A DNA stretch of 64,000 nucleotides. It comes from Hippopus hippopus (Eukaryota > Mollusca > Bivalvia > Cardiida > Cardiidae). The position numbers and the translations under genes are program-made. The stretch lies in NCBI GenBank assembly GCA_946811185.2, contig OX328112.1:13417215-13481214 (forward strand), in the 5' to 3' direction. Every line of letters starts with the position of its first letter. The stretch's first letter is position 1. The notes beneath the pieces are model-generated. The model saw only the letters and a program-made list of their open reading frames with translations. It had not been told where the DNA came from and searched no databases. Shown piece by piece: positions 1 through 9,914 of the stretch.

Positions 1-418
1 AATTGCTGTTACGTTTTTCGTGTTATCTTTCTGATTACAAGTTACCGGTACAAATGTATCCAAAATCACTGTCTAGATGAAAAAAAAAAACATTGGAAAT
101 CAACAACATAAAATTAAAGCATGTAAACAAGATCAAATAATACTCCAGTGACTGGATACATTTACAAAAGTGTAGAAAACATCATGGGAAAGGGAGAAAA
201 TGTTTTCTACTAGTTTAGAGTTATAGACTTCTTTCTAAGGGTTATTTAAAACACAACAAAGAGTAAAAAGTCTCCTTTTCTCCCAGTCTCTTTTACAGTC
301 TGTCTGTGTCAGAGACCATTTGCCACAAGTGTTGGTTTCTACATTGTAAACTGATTCTTTTTCAATCTATTTAACTTTCACAGCTTTTAGCATGCCAATG
401 TGAATATATTATGGATCC

Positions 419-637
419 TTTAAACCCTTTAACCACACGATCCTGGGTTTTAACGATCATAAGGAAGAAGCTCTTTGAAAACATTGTGGGAATAGGAGAA
501 AATGCTGGTAACCAGCATTTTCTCCTTTTCCCACAATGTTTTCTACCCTACAAATTCTATCATTTGAGCTGCATTTAAAGTGTCGTCTTTAATGATGCTT
601 TCAATTTCGACAAGTCTATATTTCGTTTGTGTGGGAA
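419..637 (+). mobile_element. hpA copy 1
   Basis: hpA consensus as judged from this window: TTAAYYCTTTACCAMAC ends, about 229 bp, with a 65-bp central hairpin (CATTGTGGGAAAAGGAGAAA, then GCTGGT A ACCAGC). In this copy the hairpin is intact and the ends are decayed. Confidence 0.78.
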
Positions 638-913
638 ACAGTCACAGGTAAGTTACGTCAAACTGCCATTAGTCTGGACAGAATATCAATGTTTTGATGT
701 TTACAACTTCCTTTCATGGGAATGTATGGATGGAAGAAAAGGGTCAGCCACAAGAGACCTTCAAAATATTTTTATCCCTATTTCTTTATGCAAATTCATA
801 TACATCATAAATTATTCATCTATGATTTTCCTTACACCTACCTGAGCAAGGCCATGAAATATTCATACATTTATCTCATGTAACAATAGACGAAGTCCCT
901 ACAGACACAAACT

Positions 914-1179
914 TTAACTCTTTACCACACAATCCTGAGTTTTAATGACCCTGAGAAAGGCAGTTTTTGAAAACATTTTAGGAAAAGAAGAAAATACTGG
1001 TAACCAAAATGGTAACCATTTTCTCCTTTTTCCACAATGTTTTCTACTCTACATTGAGCTCAAGGTTTTTCCTTTTTTTCTATGTCAATTTTCATGTTGT
1101 GAGTAAAATCTTAATTTGTCGTCTGAACATGTTTTAATTTGGGGCAAGTCTAAAATTTTGTTGTTTGGTAAAGAGTCAC
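914..1179 (+). mobile_element. hpA copy 2
   Basis: The left TTAA end is good and the right end is decayed (GAGTCA). The GGTAACC centre is duplicated (TGGTAACCAAAATGGTAACC). Confidence 0.75.
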
Positions 1180-1406
1180 AGTTATTTAGTTCTCAACATT
1201 TTACAGGTCAGTTTTACTGACAGGAAATAACGATTTCATTTATGCATACTATCGAATATTGTAATGGCTAATTTGCCCATTAAAATTCCGTAATTCCTCC
1301 CACAAAAGCCAATAACCTGGTAGGCTATTGGAAACTTTATTGGAACGGGCTATAATGTTTCCTATTTACCTTTCTCATATAGTCACAAGCCAAGTAAAAT
1401 TACTGT

Positions 1407-1837
1407 TTAACTCTTTACTACACAATCCAAACTTTTAATATATTGTGAGAAAAGGAGAAAATGCTTTACCATACAACCCCAACTTTTAATGGTCCTGAGA
1501 AAGAAAACTTTTGAGGGCATTGTTGATTGATTGATTGTATGGTGTTTAAGGCCATTTTCAACAGTGTTTCGTTTATATTGCTGTGGCCAGTGCACCTATC
1601 TATGCTTTCTTGGATTTTTATTTACTCTGCACAATATTCTTTCCAAGCCACTGGCTGATTTCCTTGAGTGCAAAGTGGAAAGGAGCAAATGCTGGTAGCC
1701 AGTACTTTTTCCTTTTCTCATGATTTTTTTCTACCCTTCCAAAGGAGAATTTCTATTTTTGAGTCACAAGTATTTTGTCGTCAGCAAAAGCTTTAAATTT
1801 GGCCAAGTCTAAAAATTTGTCATTTAATCACTGACTC
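1407..1837 (+). mobile_element. hpA copy 3, split by a SINE
   Basis: The left part runs to GGGCATTG at about 1523; a SINE fragment follows; hpA resumes at TGGAAAGGAGCAAATGCTGG near 1670. The left part also carries a small internal duplication of the hpA start. Confidence 0.75.
1524..1668 (-). mobile_element. type-1 SINE, tail part
   Basis: TTGATTGATTGATTG tail, then the tail domain (GTGTTTAAGGCCATTTTCAA) and the CCAGTGCACCTATC and CCAAGCCACTGGCTG blocks. The tRNA-like head is missing. It sits inside hpA copy 3. Confidence 0.75.
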
Positions 1838-1852
1838 ACCAATTAACCCTTT

Positions 1853-2055
1853 TAGCGCCTTTTACTATGATAGTTGCCTTTGAGGACAGTGTAGATCAAG
1901 ATCAGATTGCACATTTTGTGCAGTCTGATCTTTGATCTACATTGTCCGCTTAGCTGTAACACTACAGACAAAAAGCAACAACTAAATTACAATTATCTGG
2001 GCCTTATGTTAGAAAGAAAATGTCCATTGTTACTAATCTGCGATTTAAGGGTTAA
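1853..2055 (+). mobile_element. hpB-like element, variant 2, complete
   Basis: It runs from TTAACCCTTTTAGCGCC to TTTAAGGGTTAA. The central hairpin is GGACAGTGTAGATCAAGATC paired with GATCTACATTGTCC. 203 bp with TTAA at both ends. Confidence 0.85.
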
Positions 2056-2274
2056 TTTTTACGAGTAAACAAAATTTTAGCCACATCTCTATCAGTACAA
2101 TGATAAACTGAAGGTCTAAACAGTTTTTCTCCATCACAATTAGTTTCAGTATCCATTCAAATGTGTAAAATATAATGTTTATATGACAATTCAATTGATA
2201 TGACAGAAAGTGGACAGAAAGATTTGAGCTAAATGGGGGATTTTATCATTTCTACACCATAAACAAACACATGC

Positions 2275-2455
2275 ACTTTTTTTGATGGCATAGATCAAGA
2301 TCAGACGGCATTGAACATGCAGCCTGATCTGGTTCTATACTGTCCACTTGTTCAGTCAAGCCTATCAAAATCTTTCTGAGTTTCAGCAGACTGTATTTTC
2401 GGCTGTCAAAAGAGGTCAAGTTGATATATTGGCTAGTGAAATAGTTAACGATTAA
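2275..2455 (+). mobile_element. hpB-like element, variant 3, left end lost
   Basis: Hairpin GCATAGATCAAGATCAGACG and the GTTCAGTCAAGCCTATCA tail shared with the copy at 56274. The right end is a decayed GTTAAC. Confidence 0.65.
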
Positions 2456-2636
2456 ACTGCTATGAATGGACCTTGTAAACTCTTCAAAAACATTCTTTTG
2501 ACTTAATAAGCACCCTGAGAGTATCAGTTGCCTTACTGATGTTTATTTTCTATCAGTATTTTGAATTCCTCTCTTCATATTCAATTTATAAATCCTTATC
2601 CTATAATAACATTAAATAGTTTGGTGACCTGTTCAG

Positions 2637-2814
2637 TTAACTCTTTACCGAACAATGCCGACTTTTAACGACCCTGGGAAAGAAGCCTTTCGAAAACATT
2701 GTGAGGAAAGGAGAAAATGCTGGTAACCAGCATTTTCTCCTTTGCTCACAATGTTTTATATAGGCTTCTTTCCCAGGGTTGTTAAAAGTCAGCATTGTGC
2801 AGTAAAGGGGTAAT
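2637..2814. mobile_element. hpA copy 4, left-left palindrome
   Basis: Unlike other copies, both halves are the hpA left half. The right side reads CAGGGTTGTTAAAAGTCAGC and ends AGTAAAGGGGTAAT, the complement of the left side. The whole 178 bp folds into one hairpin. Confidence 0.8.
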
Positions 2815-3241
2815 CCTGAGTTTTCACAACTCTGAACAAGAATCATTTTCTCTTCTTCACAGTGTTTTCAAAAGCCTTCTTGCCTTAGTTTATTACAGCA
2901 ACAGGCTGTATAGTAAATAGAGGATCTTACATGAGTGTTTCTGTATCATCATTTTAATCAAACTCATTGACTAAAATGTATGTGATGAAACCTTTTTCGT
3001 TACCACATAAAACAAGTGACAGTTGAACAAATATCCTGCATCATCACCTGTAGCCTATATACTATTCATAGGTTCATGTCTACAGCTGTAGGTTGGTTTG
3101 AAATGTGAACATACACAAGAAGGTAGCTCTGACATTTACATCTAGAGTATAATAAAGCAGTTAATAGGGGGAGAAAAGCAAAATATTTCCAAAATTTTGT
3201 TGATTATGGATTACTTGTTATTAAACATGAAAATCATAAAC
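2815..3241. other. no gene seen
   Basis: Intronic or 3' flank of the Sec14-type gene. It starts with a hpA-like scrap (TTTTCACAGTGTTTTCAAAAGCC type) and is otherwise AT-rich without a repeat or exon I can define. Confidence 0.5.
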
Positions 3242-3319
3242 CTTTCCAAACATATACGTCCTAGCAACAATGACATGATCTTCCTGTAAAATGGCAAAGT
3301 AGTCCAAATCCAGAACATG
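3242..3319 (-). CDS. Sec14-type gene, candidate exon F
   Basis: A 78-nt, 26-codon stretch between AACTGTCTACAG and GTTTATG, in phase 0 with exon E. It encodes HVLDLDYFAILQEDHVIVAR then TYMFGK. Splice sites and frame fit, but I cannot align it confidently to the family, and the donor is weak. Confidence 0.45.
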
Positions 3320-6300
3320 CTGTAGACAGTTTTGTTGGCATTACCATTCACAAATACAAATCAACAAGTACCACTGGCCAAAAGACTTTACCCTTTACCC
3401 CACAATCCAGAGTTTTAATGACCCTGAGGATGAAACGTTTTGAAAACATTGTGAGAAAAGTAGAAAATGCTGGTAACCAGTAATGTTTTCTTCCTTTTCA
3501 AAGATTGAAATCATAATTTAAACCATACTGAATTTGTCGTCTGCAAATGCTTTCAATTTGGACAAGTCTAACATATTGTCATTTCGTAAAGGGTTAACAG
3601 ACATAATGTGTACTGCATTACCTCTATATTGGGTCCTCTGTCCCTACGAAAGCTATTACTGTTTGACTGTCGTGGGCCAATTCCATCTTGTCGCAAAACC
3701 AGAACTTGTTTCAGGTAATCTCCCAGTGATTGCTGAAAATAGAATTGGTATATTTGAAACAAAATATCTATGTGTCCTTTTAGTATTCAATTCATACTCT
3801 TAGAGTGAAAATATAAACAAATGCCTTCCTTTTTCTATTTGAAGTGGTTTATTGATTGATTGAATGGTGTTTTATGCTGCTTTCAGAATTATTTCAGTCA
3901 TATCACAGCAACAGCTCACATATTCACATATTTCCTTGGTTTTACCAGTACTAGGCTAGGGCTCTAAAGTGTCTTGCCCAAGGACACTCCCACAAAAATC
4001 CCAGTGGTTCCAGTGCGGCTTGAACCCAGGGCTTCCATGTTACAAGTCCCACATGGCTCCACTAAGCCACGCATAGCCCTCATTCAAAGTGGGTTTACTG
4101 ACCCAGGTATGATAAGGGCTAGGGAAAATAATATAATCCCAAAGTAATTGCTACAATAAAATTGATAATTGTAATCAGAATGTGTTTTTATTGTGCAATA
4201 TTTACCCAAACCTTTACAACAATGGCAAAGAGATACTATACAACTGCCTTATGTTATCAGGTCACTGTTTGTCAAAATGAACCTATCCACAATGATGTAC
4301 CAATACAAAAAGGAACATGTTTAATTTCTTATAATCAGTGACAGTACAAACCTTATTATAATACTACCAGAACTTACAAATTACGCAAAGGACAAACAGT
4401 TTTGGACAAAAAGCAAAATACAGCTTTTTGACAGTATAGAAAAAAATGTGAGGAAGCAAGAAATTGCTTTTGCAAAAGCAATACCAGCATAACTTTTCCC
4501 AAAATGTTTTCCAAAAAGGCCAACAGTCACTGTCATATTGAGCAAATGCTACATGCAAAAAAAATTATCTGCCGTTGGATGTTTCTGGGTAAAAATAGGT
4601 CAGATAATTAAAATTTTGTAAGCAAATGAAGCAATTTAACTCTTTAACAAACGACAAAAGTTTAGACTCGACCAAATTGACAGCACTTGCAGAATATGGA
4701 TTAAATGTAATTCAAAAGATGTTATATGTCTTTAAAAGGGTAAAAAATGTGAGAGAAAGAAAGAATGCTGGTTACCAGCATTTTCTCCTGTTCCCACAAT
4801 TCTTTCAAAAGACCTCTTTGTCAGGGTTTTTTGAAACATAAGATTGCTTGGTAAAGGGTTAAATGTGCTGACCTTCCTATAAACGTGCCAAGCCCCAGTA
4901 GCACAGTCGGTAGCGTACAGGAATCAAGAACAGGGGGTCACTGGTACAATGCCCGGCTCCGCCAATTTCTCTGAATTACTTCTCTATTAAATCAATTACT
5001 GACCAATCCCCTGTTTTATCAAAATTTTGTGGACCAGTCTGCATCTGGTGCCCTGTTATTTATACTTTCTTTGTTTTTTATGTGTACCTACCTTTAAGCA
5101 TCCTAATACTGTGACAAGATTTGACCAGGAACCATCTCTACTGTCTATGATAGCTGTAAACCCACGTCTTTTAGATTCCTCACTGAAACAAAAATTGCAC
5201 ATTCCATTTGTCAGTAACAACATTAGCAAGGGAATACATTTACTACTTGATTAAAACCAAACATGTTTTTTTAATTGTTTACCGGATGACAAAATTTTAG
5301 ACTGGTCCAAATTGAAAGTATTTGCAGACGACAAAATAAAATGTGACTGAAAAACTGAAATTTACCTCCAAAAGAGTAGAAAACATTGTGGGAAAGGAAA
5401 AAAATGCTGGTTACCAGCATGTCTTCACTTCACACAATGATTTTGAGGCCTTTTTTCCTCTAGATCGTTGAAACTTGGGATTGTGCAGTAACAGGTCAAA
5501 GGACCAGACTTAAAGGCACACTCTGTGCCAAAATGGAAACCAATCAGACCAAATTCAGACAAATTTCATTCATGCCATTTAGAAGTATGGGTATCATTGA
5601 GTTTGATCATATTATGAAAGTGTAATCTATCGAAGTTATAGCCAAGATAACTAATGATGTAAAAACCTACAAATACAGGATGGTACTACCTTGGAATTTG
5701 AGACAGATACTTCAAACATGCAGTAATATCATTGGGCAAGAAGTACATGTCACGATGGGGAGGGAATGTCAAGAGTGGTCCCCCTTGTCTGTCTCGACCT
5801 CCTGCAAAATAGAAGATAGTCCATTATCACATTATCATTAGAAAAGAGTTTTACACTTTAAGTGCCTTTGCAGCCTGTGCAGATCAAAGATCAGTGGCCC
5901 ATATTCACCAACCATTCTTAAGAATATTCTTTCAGTTAGATTTTGAAAATAACACATTTTCTGTTTGGCTACACCATTGGGTTTAGCCAATCAGAAGTTG
6001 TGCTACTTTTAAATTTGGAAAACTCTTGAGAATAAGAATGTTAATGTTCTTAACCCCTCACCACACAATGATGCCTTTTAATGCCCCTGAAGAAGAGGCC
6101 TTTTGAAAACATTGTGGGAAAAGGAGAAAATGCTGGTAACCAGCATTTTCTCCTTTTCCCATGAAGTTTTCTATCCTATCAAAGAAAAGTTGCGTCATTT
6201 GAGCCACTATGAAATTGTCGTCTGCAAATGCTTTCAATTTGGATAGGTCTTAAATTTTGCTGTGTGGTAAAGGGTTAAGGATGGTTTGTAAATACGGACC

Positions 6301-8523
6301 CAGTGACTGCACAAAACATGCAGTCTGAACATTGGATCTACACTGTCTGCTGGACGTTCTGGACGAAAGCAACCTTGAAATGGCAGTTGTTCGGGTTTTA
6401 TTTTATAGCCTGAAAAAGTGCTATTTGTTTATTTGGCATTATACAGGTAATTACCTGTTTTTCAGTTAGTGTGAAGACAATTTGTGTTGTATATTCCACA
6501 CTCTCATACAAAAATGTTTGACTCTTGTTTCAACGCTTTATCACCCCGAATTTTAAGGACCCTGAGAAAAAAGCCTTTTGAAAACCTTGTGGAAAAGGAG
6601 AAAATGCTGGTAACCAGCATTTTCTCCTTTATCCACCATGTTTTTCTGTCTTACCAAAGACAAATCGCATTATATGCACTAAAATTCCTAAGGTGTCAGC
6701 AAATGCTTTCAAATTCGACAAGTCCAAAATTTGTTTTTGGTAGGAGGTTAAATGTAGATTTGGTTTATATGAGCCAAATACTGGCAAAACAGGGTTTAAT
6801 GCATCTTTGTGATGCACTATACCAAGCGAGTCTTCTCATAAATATGGATCCCTAAAATCTGTTTTGTCCAACAACCAACTGAAACATGAGGTAGACTGGT
6901 CCTTCGACTGCAGAAAATTGACCAAACGCCGAAGTTTTCAAAAACAGCTTTGCAACTGATTGATTGATTGATTGATTGAATGGTGTTTAACGCCATTTTC
7001 AGCATTAATTTAGTTAAATCACCAGTACACCTATCCATGCTTTCCTGGATTTTCTTTTACCAATACTACGAACAATATTCTTTCAAAGCAATCGGCTGCT
7101 TTTCCCCGTAACCATGGTCAAAACAATAGCAAGCGGTGAGAGAGGAATGAATCCTGTCGCACTGACTATCATAAATCCTCGGAAAGAAATTGGCCAGCTG
7201 TGGATTCAAATCAGCGACCCCCTGTTCTCAAGTCCTGTACACTACCTACTGAGCTACCAAATTTGCATTCATAAGCATCTTCTCTTCATGAGTTATTCTG
7301 AGGATGTTACTTCATTCATTTTGCACTACAAGGGTTAAGACTGAGCTGTAATTAAAAGAATCATAGCTAAGGTCAAAGCCAAGGTCAAACACAGAGTCAA
7401 GGTCAAACCATGTAAACTATGTACAGAGTAAACTTACCAGTAAGGAAGACAATTCCTTTCTGTAGCTGATCCAGGATATGGGATGCTTCCATTCCACGAG
7501 CTGTAGAGAAAAACTAGAGCTGTCACTGAATGTGACTTAATACCCCCGCCAGCACTTTGACAGAAACAGGCAATTTAACAAAAAATTTTCTAAGTTCAAG
7601 GGGAGATTACCCTTGAATCATAGGGAGTAGATGATTGAGAACTGCGTCTTGCACAACTTCATTATACGATCAATGTATCAACAAACTTTCAATACAATAG
7701 CAGTAAAACTGTAGGAGGAGTTTGCGACACAAAATTACTAGTATTTTGTACACAGACGGACGGACACACGGACGGACAGACAGACAGGCTGATTCCAGTA
7801 TACCCCCAAAAACATTTGTTTTGCAGGGGTATAATAAAACACGATAATGACACTTTATTACAGTTCTTTACTACACAATTCCTACTTTTAATCCTTTACC
7901 ACACAATCCTGTGCTTTAAGAAGCCTGAACTAGACACAGAGCTCCAGATAGAGGGAGTGATTTTGATTTTAAAACTGAAAATATTAATAATTCTCCACTA
8001 CACTCTATGTTGTCATCGAGACGATTCTAATGAGTACCTACAACATAGGGTTTCGAAGAGAAATAATGACTTTAGAATACCATCACTCCCTCTTATTTGG
8101 AGGTCTGTAGAGAGCTTTTGAAAATAATGTTGGAAAAGAAGAAAATGCTGGTAACCAGAATGTGCATTCTCATCTTGGATCTACAGTGTCCAATAGATAT
8201 TTTTCTCCGAAAGATAACTTTGAAATAGCATTATTCGGATTTTACATACGGCTTGAAAGTTTAAATTAACTTATTTAGCAGGAGAAGGGTTGATGTAAGG
8301 AAGGTAACTATAATAGCTACAAAACATGAAGTCAATCATAGAATCTCAAAGTAAAAGATGTAAACTTACACTCCATGACTGGAATTCCATTTGTGCTGCT
8401 TCTCATGGACGCCCGACTATGGACACTTTTCTGTGAGTAAGATCTCTCACTGCGTCTCTCACTGTGGGATCGCTGCGATAAATTGGGCGATGGCAAGATA
8501 TTTACAGGCTGTGGGTACGCCAT
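3242..8523 (-). CDS. CRAL-TRIO/Sec14-domain protein, N-terminal exons (partial, six exons)
   Basis: Six minus-strand exons (8525-8370, 7500-7438, 5801-5690, 5182-5092, 3732-3622, 3319-3242) have AG acceptors and GT donors and join in one open frame; phases after each exon are 1, 1, 2, 0, 0, 0. The product starts with a Ser/Arg-rich leader of about 50 residues, then MEASHIL, FLTGGRDRQGGPLLTFP, YLSQIPSEES, and RGFTAIIDSRDGSWSN. These match the conserved start of the CRAL-TRIO (Sec14-like lipid-binding) domain at the N-terminus of SESTD1 and in Trio, Kalirin and Dbl-type RhoGEFs. The MEAS..L start and GG.DR..G..LT.P pattern are especially like SESTD1, but GGRD..GGP.LTFP is also Trio-like, so the family member is not settled. 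Likely role: membrane or phosphoinositide targeting of a cytoskeletal signalling protein (family knowledge). The ATG at 8523 lies 2 nt inside its exon, so upstream exons would be untranslated or add more N-terminus. The 3' end was not found. Introns are filled with hpA elements and SINEs. Confidence 0.75.
3387..3597 (+). mobile_element. hpA copy 5
   Basis: It lies between candidate exon F and exon E of the Sec14-type gene. The second hairpin arm is degraded (CCAGTAATGTTTTCTTCC). Confidence 0.75.
3622..3732 (-). CDS. Sec14-type gene, exon E
   Basis: A 111-nt, 37-codon exon between TCTATTTTCAG and GTAATGC. It encodes QSLGDYLKQVLVLRQDGIGP then a Ser/Asn/Arg-rich stretch. LKQVLVLRQDG takes the place of the usual ..V.L..KPD strand; the polar stretch looks like an insertion in the domain. 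Phase 0 at both ends. Confidence 0.65.
3849..4082 (-). mobile_element. type-2 SINE, full length
   Basis: Tail TTGATTGATTGAATGGTGTT; core CTAGGCTAGGGCTCTAAAGT; tRNA-like head at the high end, with B box GGGTTCAAGCC and A box TGGCTTAGTGG read on the minus strand. It lies in the intron between exons D and E. Confidence 0.85.
4350..4560 (-). mobile_element. decayed hpA relic
   Basis: Only the hairpin outline remains (TAGAAAAAAATGTGAGGAAG, then ACTTTTCCCAAAATGTTTTC). The rest of 4083-4635 shows nothing else. Confidence 0.45.
4636..4862 (-). mobile_element. hpA copy 6
   Basis: Complete, TTAA to TTAA, 227 bp. The loop reads GGTTACC, as expected for this orientation. Confidence 0.85.
4889..4972 (+). 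mobile_element. SINE head only (tRNA-like part)
   Basis: CCAAGCCCCAGTAGCACAGT with an A-box-like GTAGCACAGTCGG and a degraded B box (GGTACAATGCCC). It stops at GCCAATTTCTCTG without body or tail. Confidence 0.65.
5092..5182 (-). CDS. Sec14-type gene, exon D
   Basis: A 91-nt exon between GTTTCAG and GTAGGTA. It encodes SEESKRRGFTAIIDSRDGSW then SNLVTVLGCLK, matching the core beta strand (RGFT.I.D.R...W) of CRAL-TRIO domains. It ends in phase 0. Confidence 0.82.
5276..5499 (-). mobile_element. hpA copy 7
   Basis: The ends are decayed (TTTACCGG and GGTCAA). The hairpin is partly degraded on the right arm; the loop is GGTTACC. Confidence 0.78.
5690..5801 (-). CDS. Sec14-type gene, exon C
   Basis: A 112-nt exon between TTCTATTTTGCAG and GTAGTA. 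It encodes GGRDRQGGPLLTFPPHRDMY and then FLPNDITACLKYLSQIP. The first part is the diagnostic loop and strand of the domain; the helix ending in YLSQIP matches the YL..IPS stretch of the family. Confidence 0.82.
6050..6278 (+). mobile_element. hpA copy 8
   Basis: Complete, TTAA to TTAA, 229 bp, in the intron between exons B and C. Confidence 0.9.
6285..6430 (+). mobile_element. hpB-like fragment
   Basis: GTGACTGCACAAAACATGCA, then GGATCTACACTGTCTGCTGG and the following tail. No ends are preserved. Confidence 0.55.
6534..6751 (+). mobile_element. hpA copy 9
   Basis: The hairpin is intact, the left end is decayed, and the right end is GGAGGTTAA. Confidence 0.8.
6760..6955 (-). mobile_element. 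hpD fragment
   Basis: TATGAGCCAAATACTGGCAA, then ATACCAAGCGAGTC and TGGATCCCTAAAATC as in other reversed hpD copies. The GC-rich inner palindrome is lost. Confidence 0.65.
6957..7264 (-). mobile_element. type-1 SINE, full length
   Basis: (TTGA)n tail, GTGTTTAACGCCATTTTCAG, CCTATCCATGCTTTCCTGGA, GAGAGAGGAATGAATCCTGT, and a degraded tRNA-like head ending CTACTGAGCTACC. It lies in the intron between exons B and C. Confidence 0.85.
7438..7500 (-). CDS. Sec14-type gene, exon B
   Basis: A 63-nt exon between TTTTTCTCTACAG and GTAAGT. It encodes RGMEASHILDQLQKGIVFLT plus the first base of a Gly codon. MEASHIL followed by a helix and FLTGG is the usual first helix and strand of SESTD1/Trio-type CRAL-TRIO domains. 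Confidence 0.78.
7515..7842. repeat. dispersed repeat with (GGACGGAC)n stretch
   Basis: It starts CTAGAGCTGTCACTGAATGT with AATACCCCCGCC, has ACAGACGGACGGACACACGG near 7750, and ends CCAGTATACCCCCAAAAACA with GGGGTATAAT. The ends are loosely complementary around TACCCCC. I recognise the pattern as a dispersed mollusc-type repeat but cannot name it. Confidence 0.5.
7864..8160 (+). mobile_element. hpA copy 10 with a nested palindromic insert
   Basis: The hpA left half (partly doubled) breaks at about 7930, and hpA resumes at CTTTTGAAAATAATGTTGGA near 8117. The insert 7938-8105 is itself a palindrome: CTCCAGATAGAGGGAGTGAT pairs with ATCACTCCCTCTTATTTGGA. The right half of hpA is missing. Confidence 0.65.
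8162..8300 (+). mobile_element. hpB right-hand part
   Basis: GATCTACAGTGTCCAATAGA, TTTTCTCCGAAAGATAAC and the end TTTAGCAGGAGAAGGGTTGA. Confidence 0.7.
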
Positions 8524-8525
8524 AT
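8370..8525 (-). CDS. Sec14-type gene, exon A (putative start exon)
   Basis: The acceptor TTTTAATCTACAG precedes the exon and the donor GTAAGT follows it. ATG at 8523-8521 opens a leader of 51 codons rich in Ser, Arg and Gln (SERRSERSYSQKS), probably disordered and phosphorylatable. It ends in phase 1 and splices into GAG-T/CT, giving VMES. Confidence 0.7.
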
Positions 8526-8589
8526 CTGTAGATTAAAAGAAAAATATGTATTAGACTTTTGGTTGGTAAATAATCAAATGTTTTATTGA

Positions 8590-8990
8590 CCATGAAGAAG
8601 AATGCTTTTGGAAACATTGTGGGAAATGGAGAAAAAGATGGAATCTCCTTTTCAGTAATTGCTATTTACCTTTCAATTAGATCTAGAACACACAAAATTT
8701 AAAATCATTCACACTGAAAGCAATAACATACAACAAATGAAACAAGGCTCCAATAATTAGATTTGTATTTGATACGGGTAGAAAATATTGTGGGAAAAGG
8801 GGCAAATGCTTGCCACATGGGAAAGGAAAAAATGATGGTTTCTCCATTCCAAAAATACTTCCCAACCTTCCAAAAGCAAACCCCTTTATTTAGTTTAAAT
8901 TTATTTTGTTGTCCGCAAAAGCTTTCAAACTGGAGGAGTATAGAATTTTGTTGTTTGGTAAAGAGTTCACCCTTTACTTGAACAATCCCA
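8590..8990 (+). mobile_element. two decayed hpA pieces
   Basis: One hairpin outline at 8605-8665 (ACATTGTGGGAAATGGAGAA). A second copy at 8775-8975 has a disrupted hairpin and the right end TTGTTGTTTGGTAAAGAGTT. Confidence 0.65.
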
Positions 8991-8993
8991 TGT

Positions 8994-9223
8994 TTAACTC
9001 TTTTCCAAACGACAAAATTTAGGACTTGTCCAAATTGAAAGCATTTTTCAGACGACAAAATAAATGTGGATCAAAAATTGAAATTCAATTTGGGAAGATC
9101 AGAAAACATTGTGGGAAAAGGAGAAAATGCTGGTAACCAGCATTTTCTCCTTTTACCACAATGTTTTCAAAAGTTTTCTTTCTCAAGGTCGTTAAAAGTC
9201 GGGATTGTGTGGTAAAGAGTTAA
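8994..9223 (-). mobile_element. hpA copy 13
   Basis: Complete, TTAA to TTAA. The loop reads GGTAACC, the opposite of what this orientation predicts. Confidence 0.88.
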
Positions 9224-9340
9224 ACAACCCTAAGAAAGTGGCCTTCTGAAAACTTTGTGGGAAAAGGAGAAAATGCTGGTAACCTTGTCCACAGGGTGAT
9301 AAATACACAGAATAGTTTGGTAAAGCACTAAAAGGCCTTC
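9220..9340 (+). mobile_element. hpA left-half fragment
   Basis: It shares the TTAA at 9220 with the preceding copy and stops after CTGGTAACC. Confidence 0.6.
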
Positions 9341-9529
9341 TTCCACAGGGTCATCAATCAAGGGCATGTTTATTATATGGTTTAGAGATATGGGTAGCAT
9401 AAAACATGTACTTATATTTGTTGACAATCACTTATATCTCTACTTTTCAACAAGTATCATAATGATAATTGAAATTTTGACCTTCCCACTTTTCTTATTG
9501 ATCATCTCAGGTATCAAATTGCATTAGTA

Positions 9530-9720
9530 TATTGGTGTTTTAAGCTGTTTTTAACATTATTTTAGTTATATGGCAGCCATCAGAAGACCTATCTATGTTT
9601 TCCTGGAGTTTCTTTTGTAAGCACATTTTCCCTTCCCACAGTATTTTAAAACCCTTTTCATAAGGGTCATTAAAAGAGAGGACTGTTTGGTAAAGAAGAG
9701 GGTTTACGGATAAGGGTAGC
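9530..9720 (-). mobile_element. SINE and hpA scraps
   Basis: SINE tail-domain pieces at 9532-9622 (CATTATTTTAGTTATATGGC, CTATCTATGTTTTCCTGGAG), then a decayed hpA half with CAGTATTTTAAAACCCTTTT and TTTGGTAAAGAA. Confidence 0.5.
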
Positions 9721-9914
9721 ATAAAATACATAGGTTCGCTGACAATCACTAATATCGTCTTATTTTTTACAAGCATGATTATCGAAATCTTGACCTTCCC
9801 ACTTTCCCAATTGATCGTCGCAAGTACCCAAGGAAATATTGATTGTACCCTATAGCCGATAATTTAGTGATTGAGATAAATTCATGTTCCTTAAAACTGT
9901 AAAGATATGCTGCT

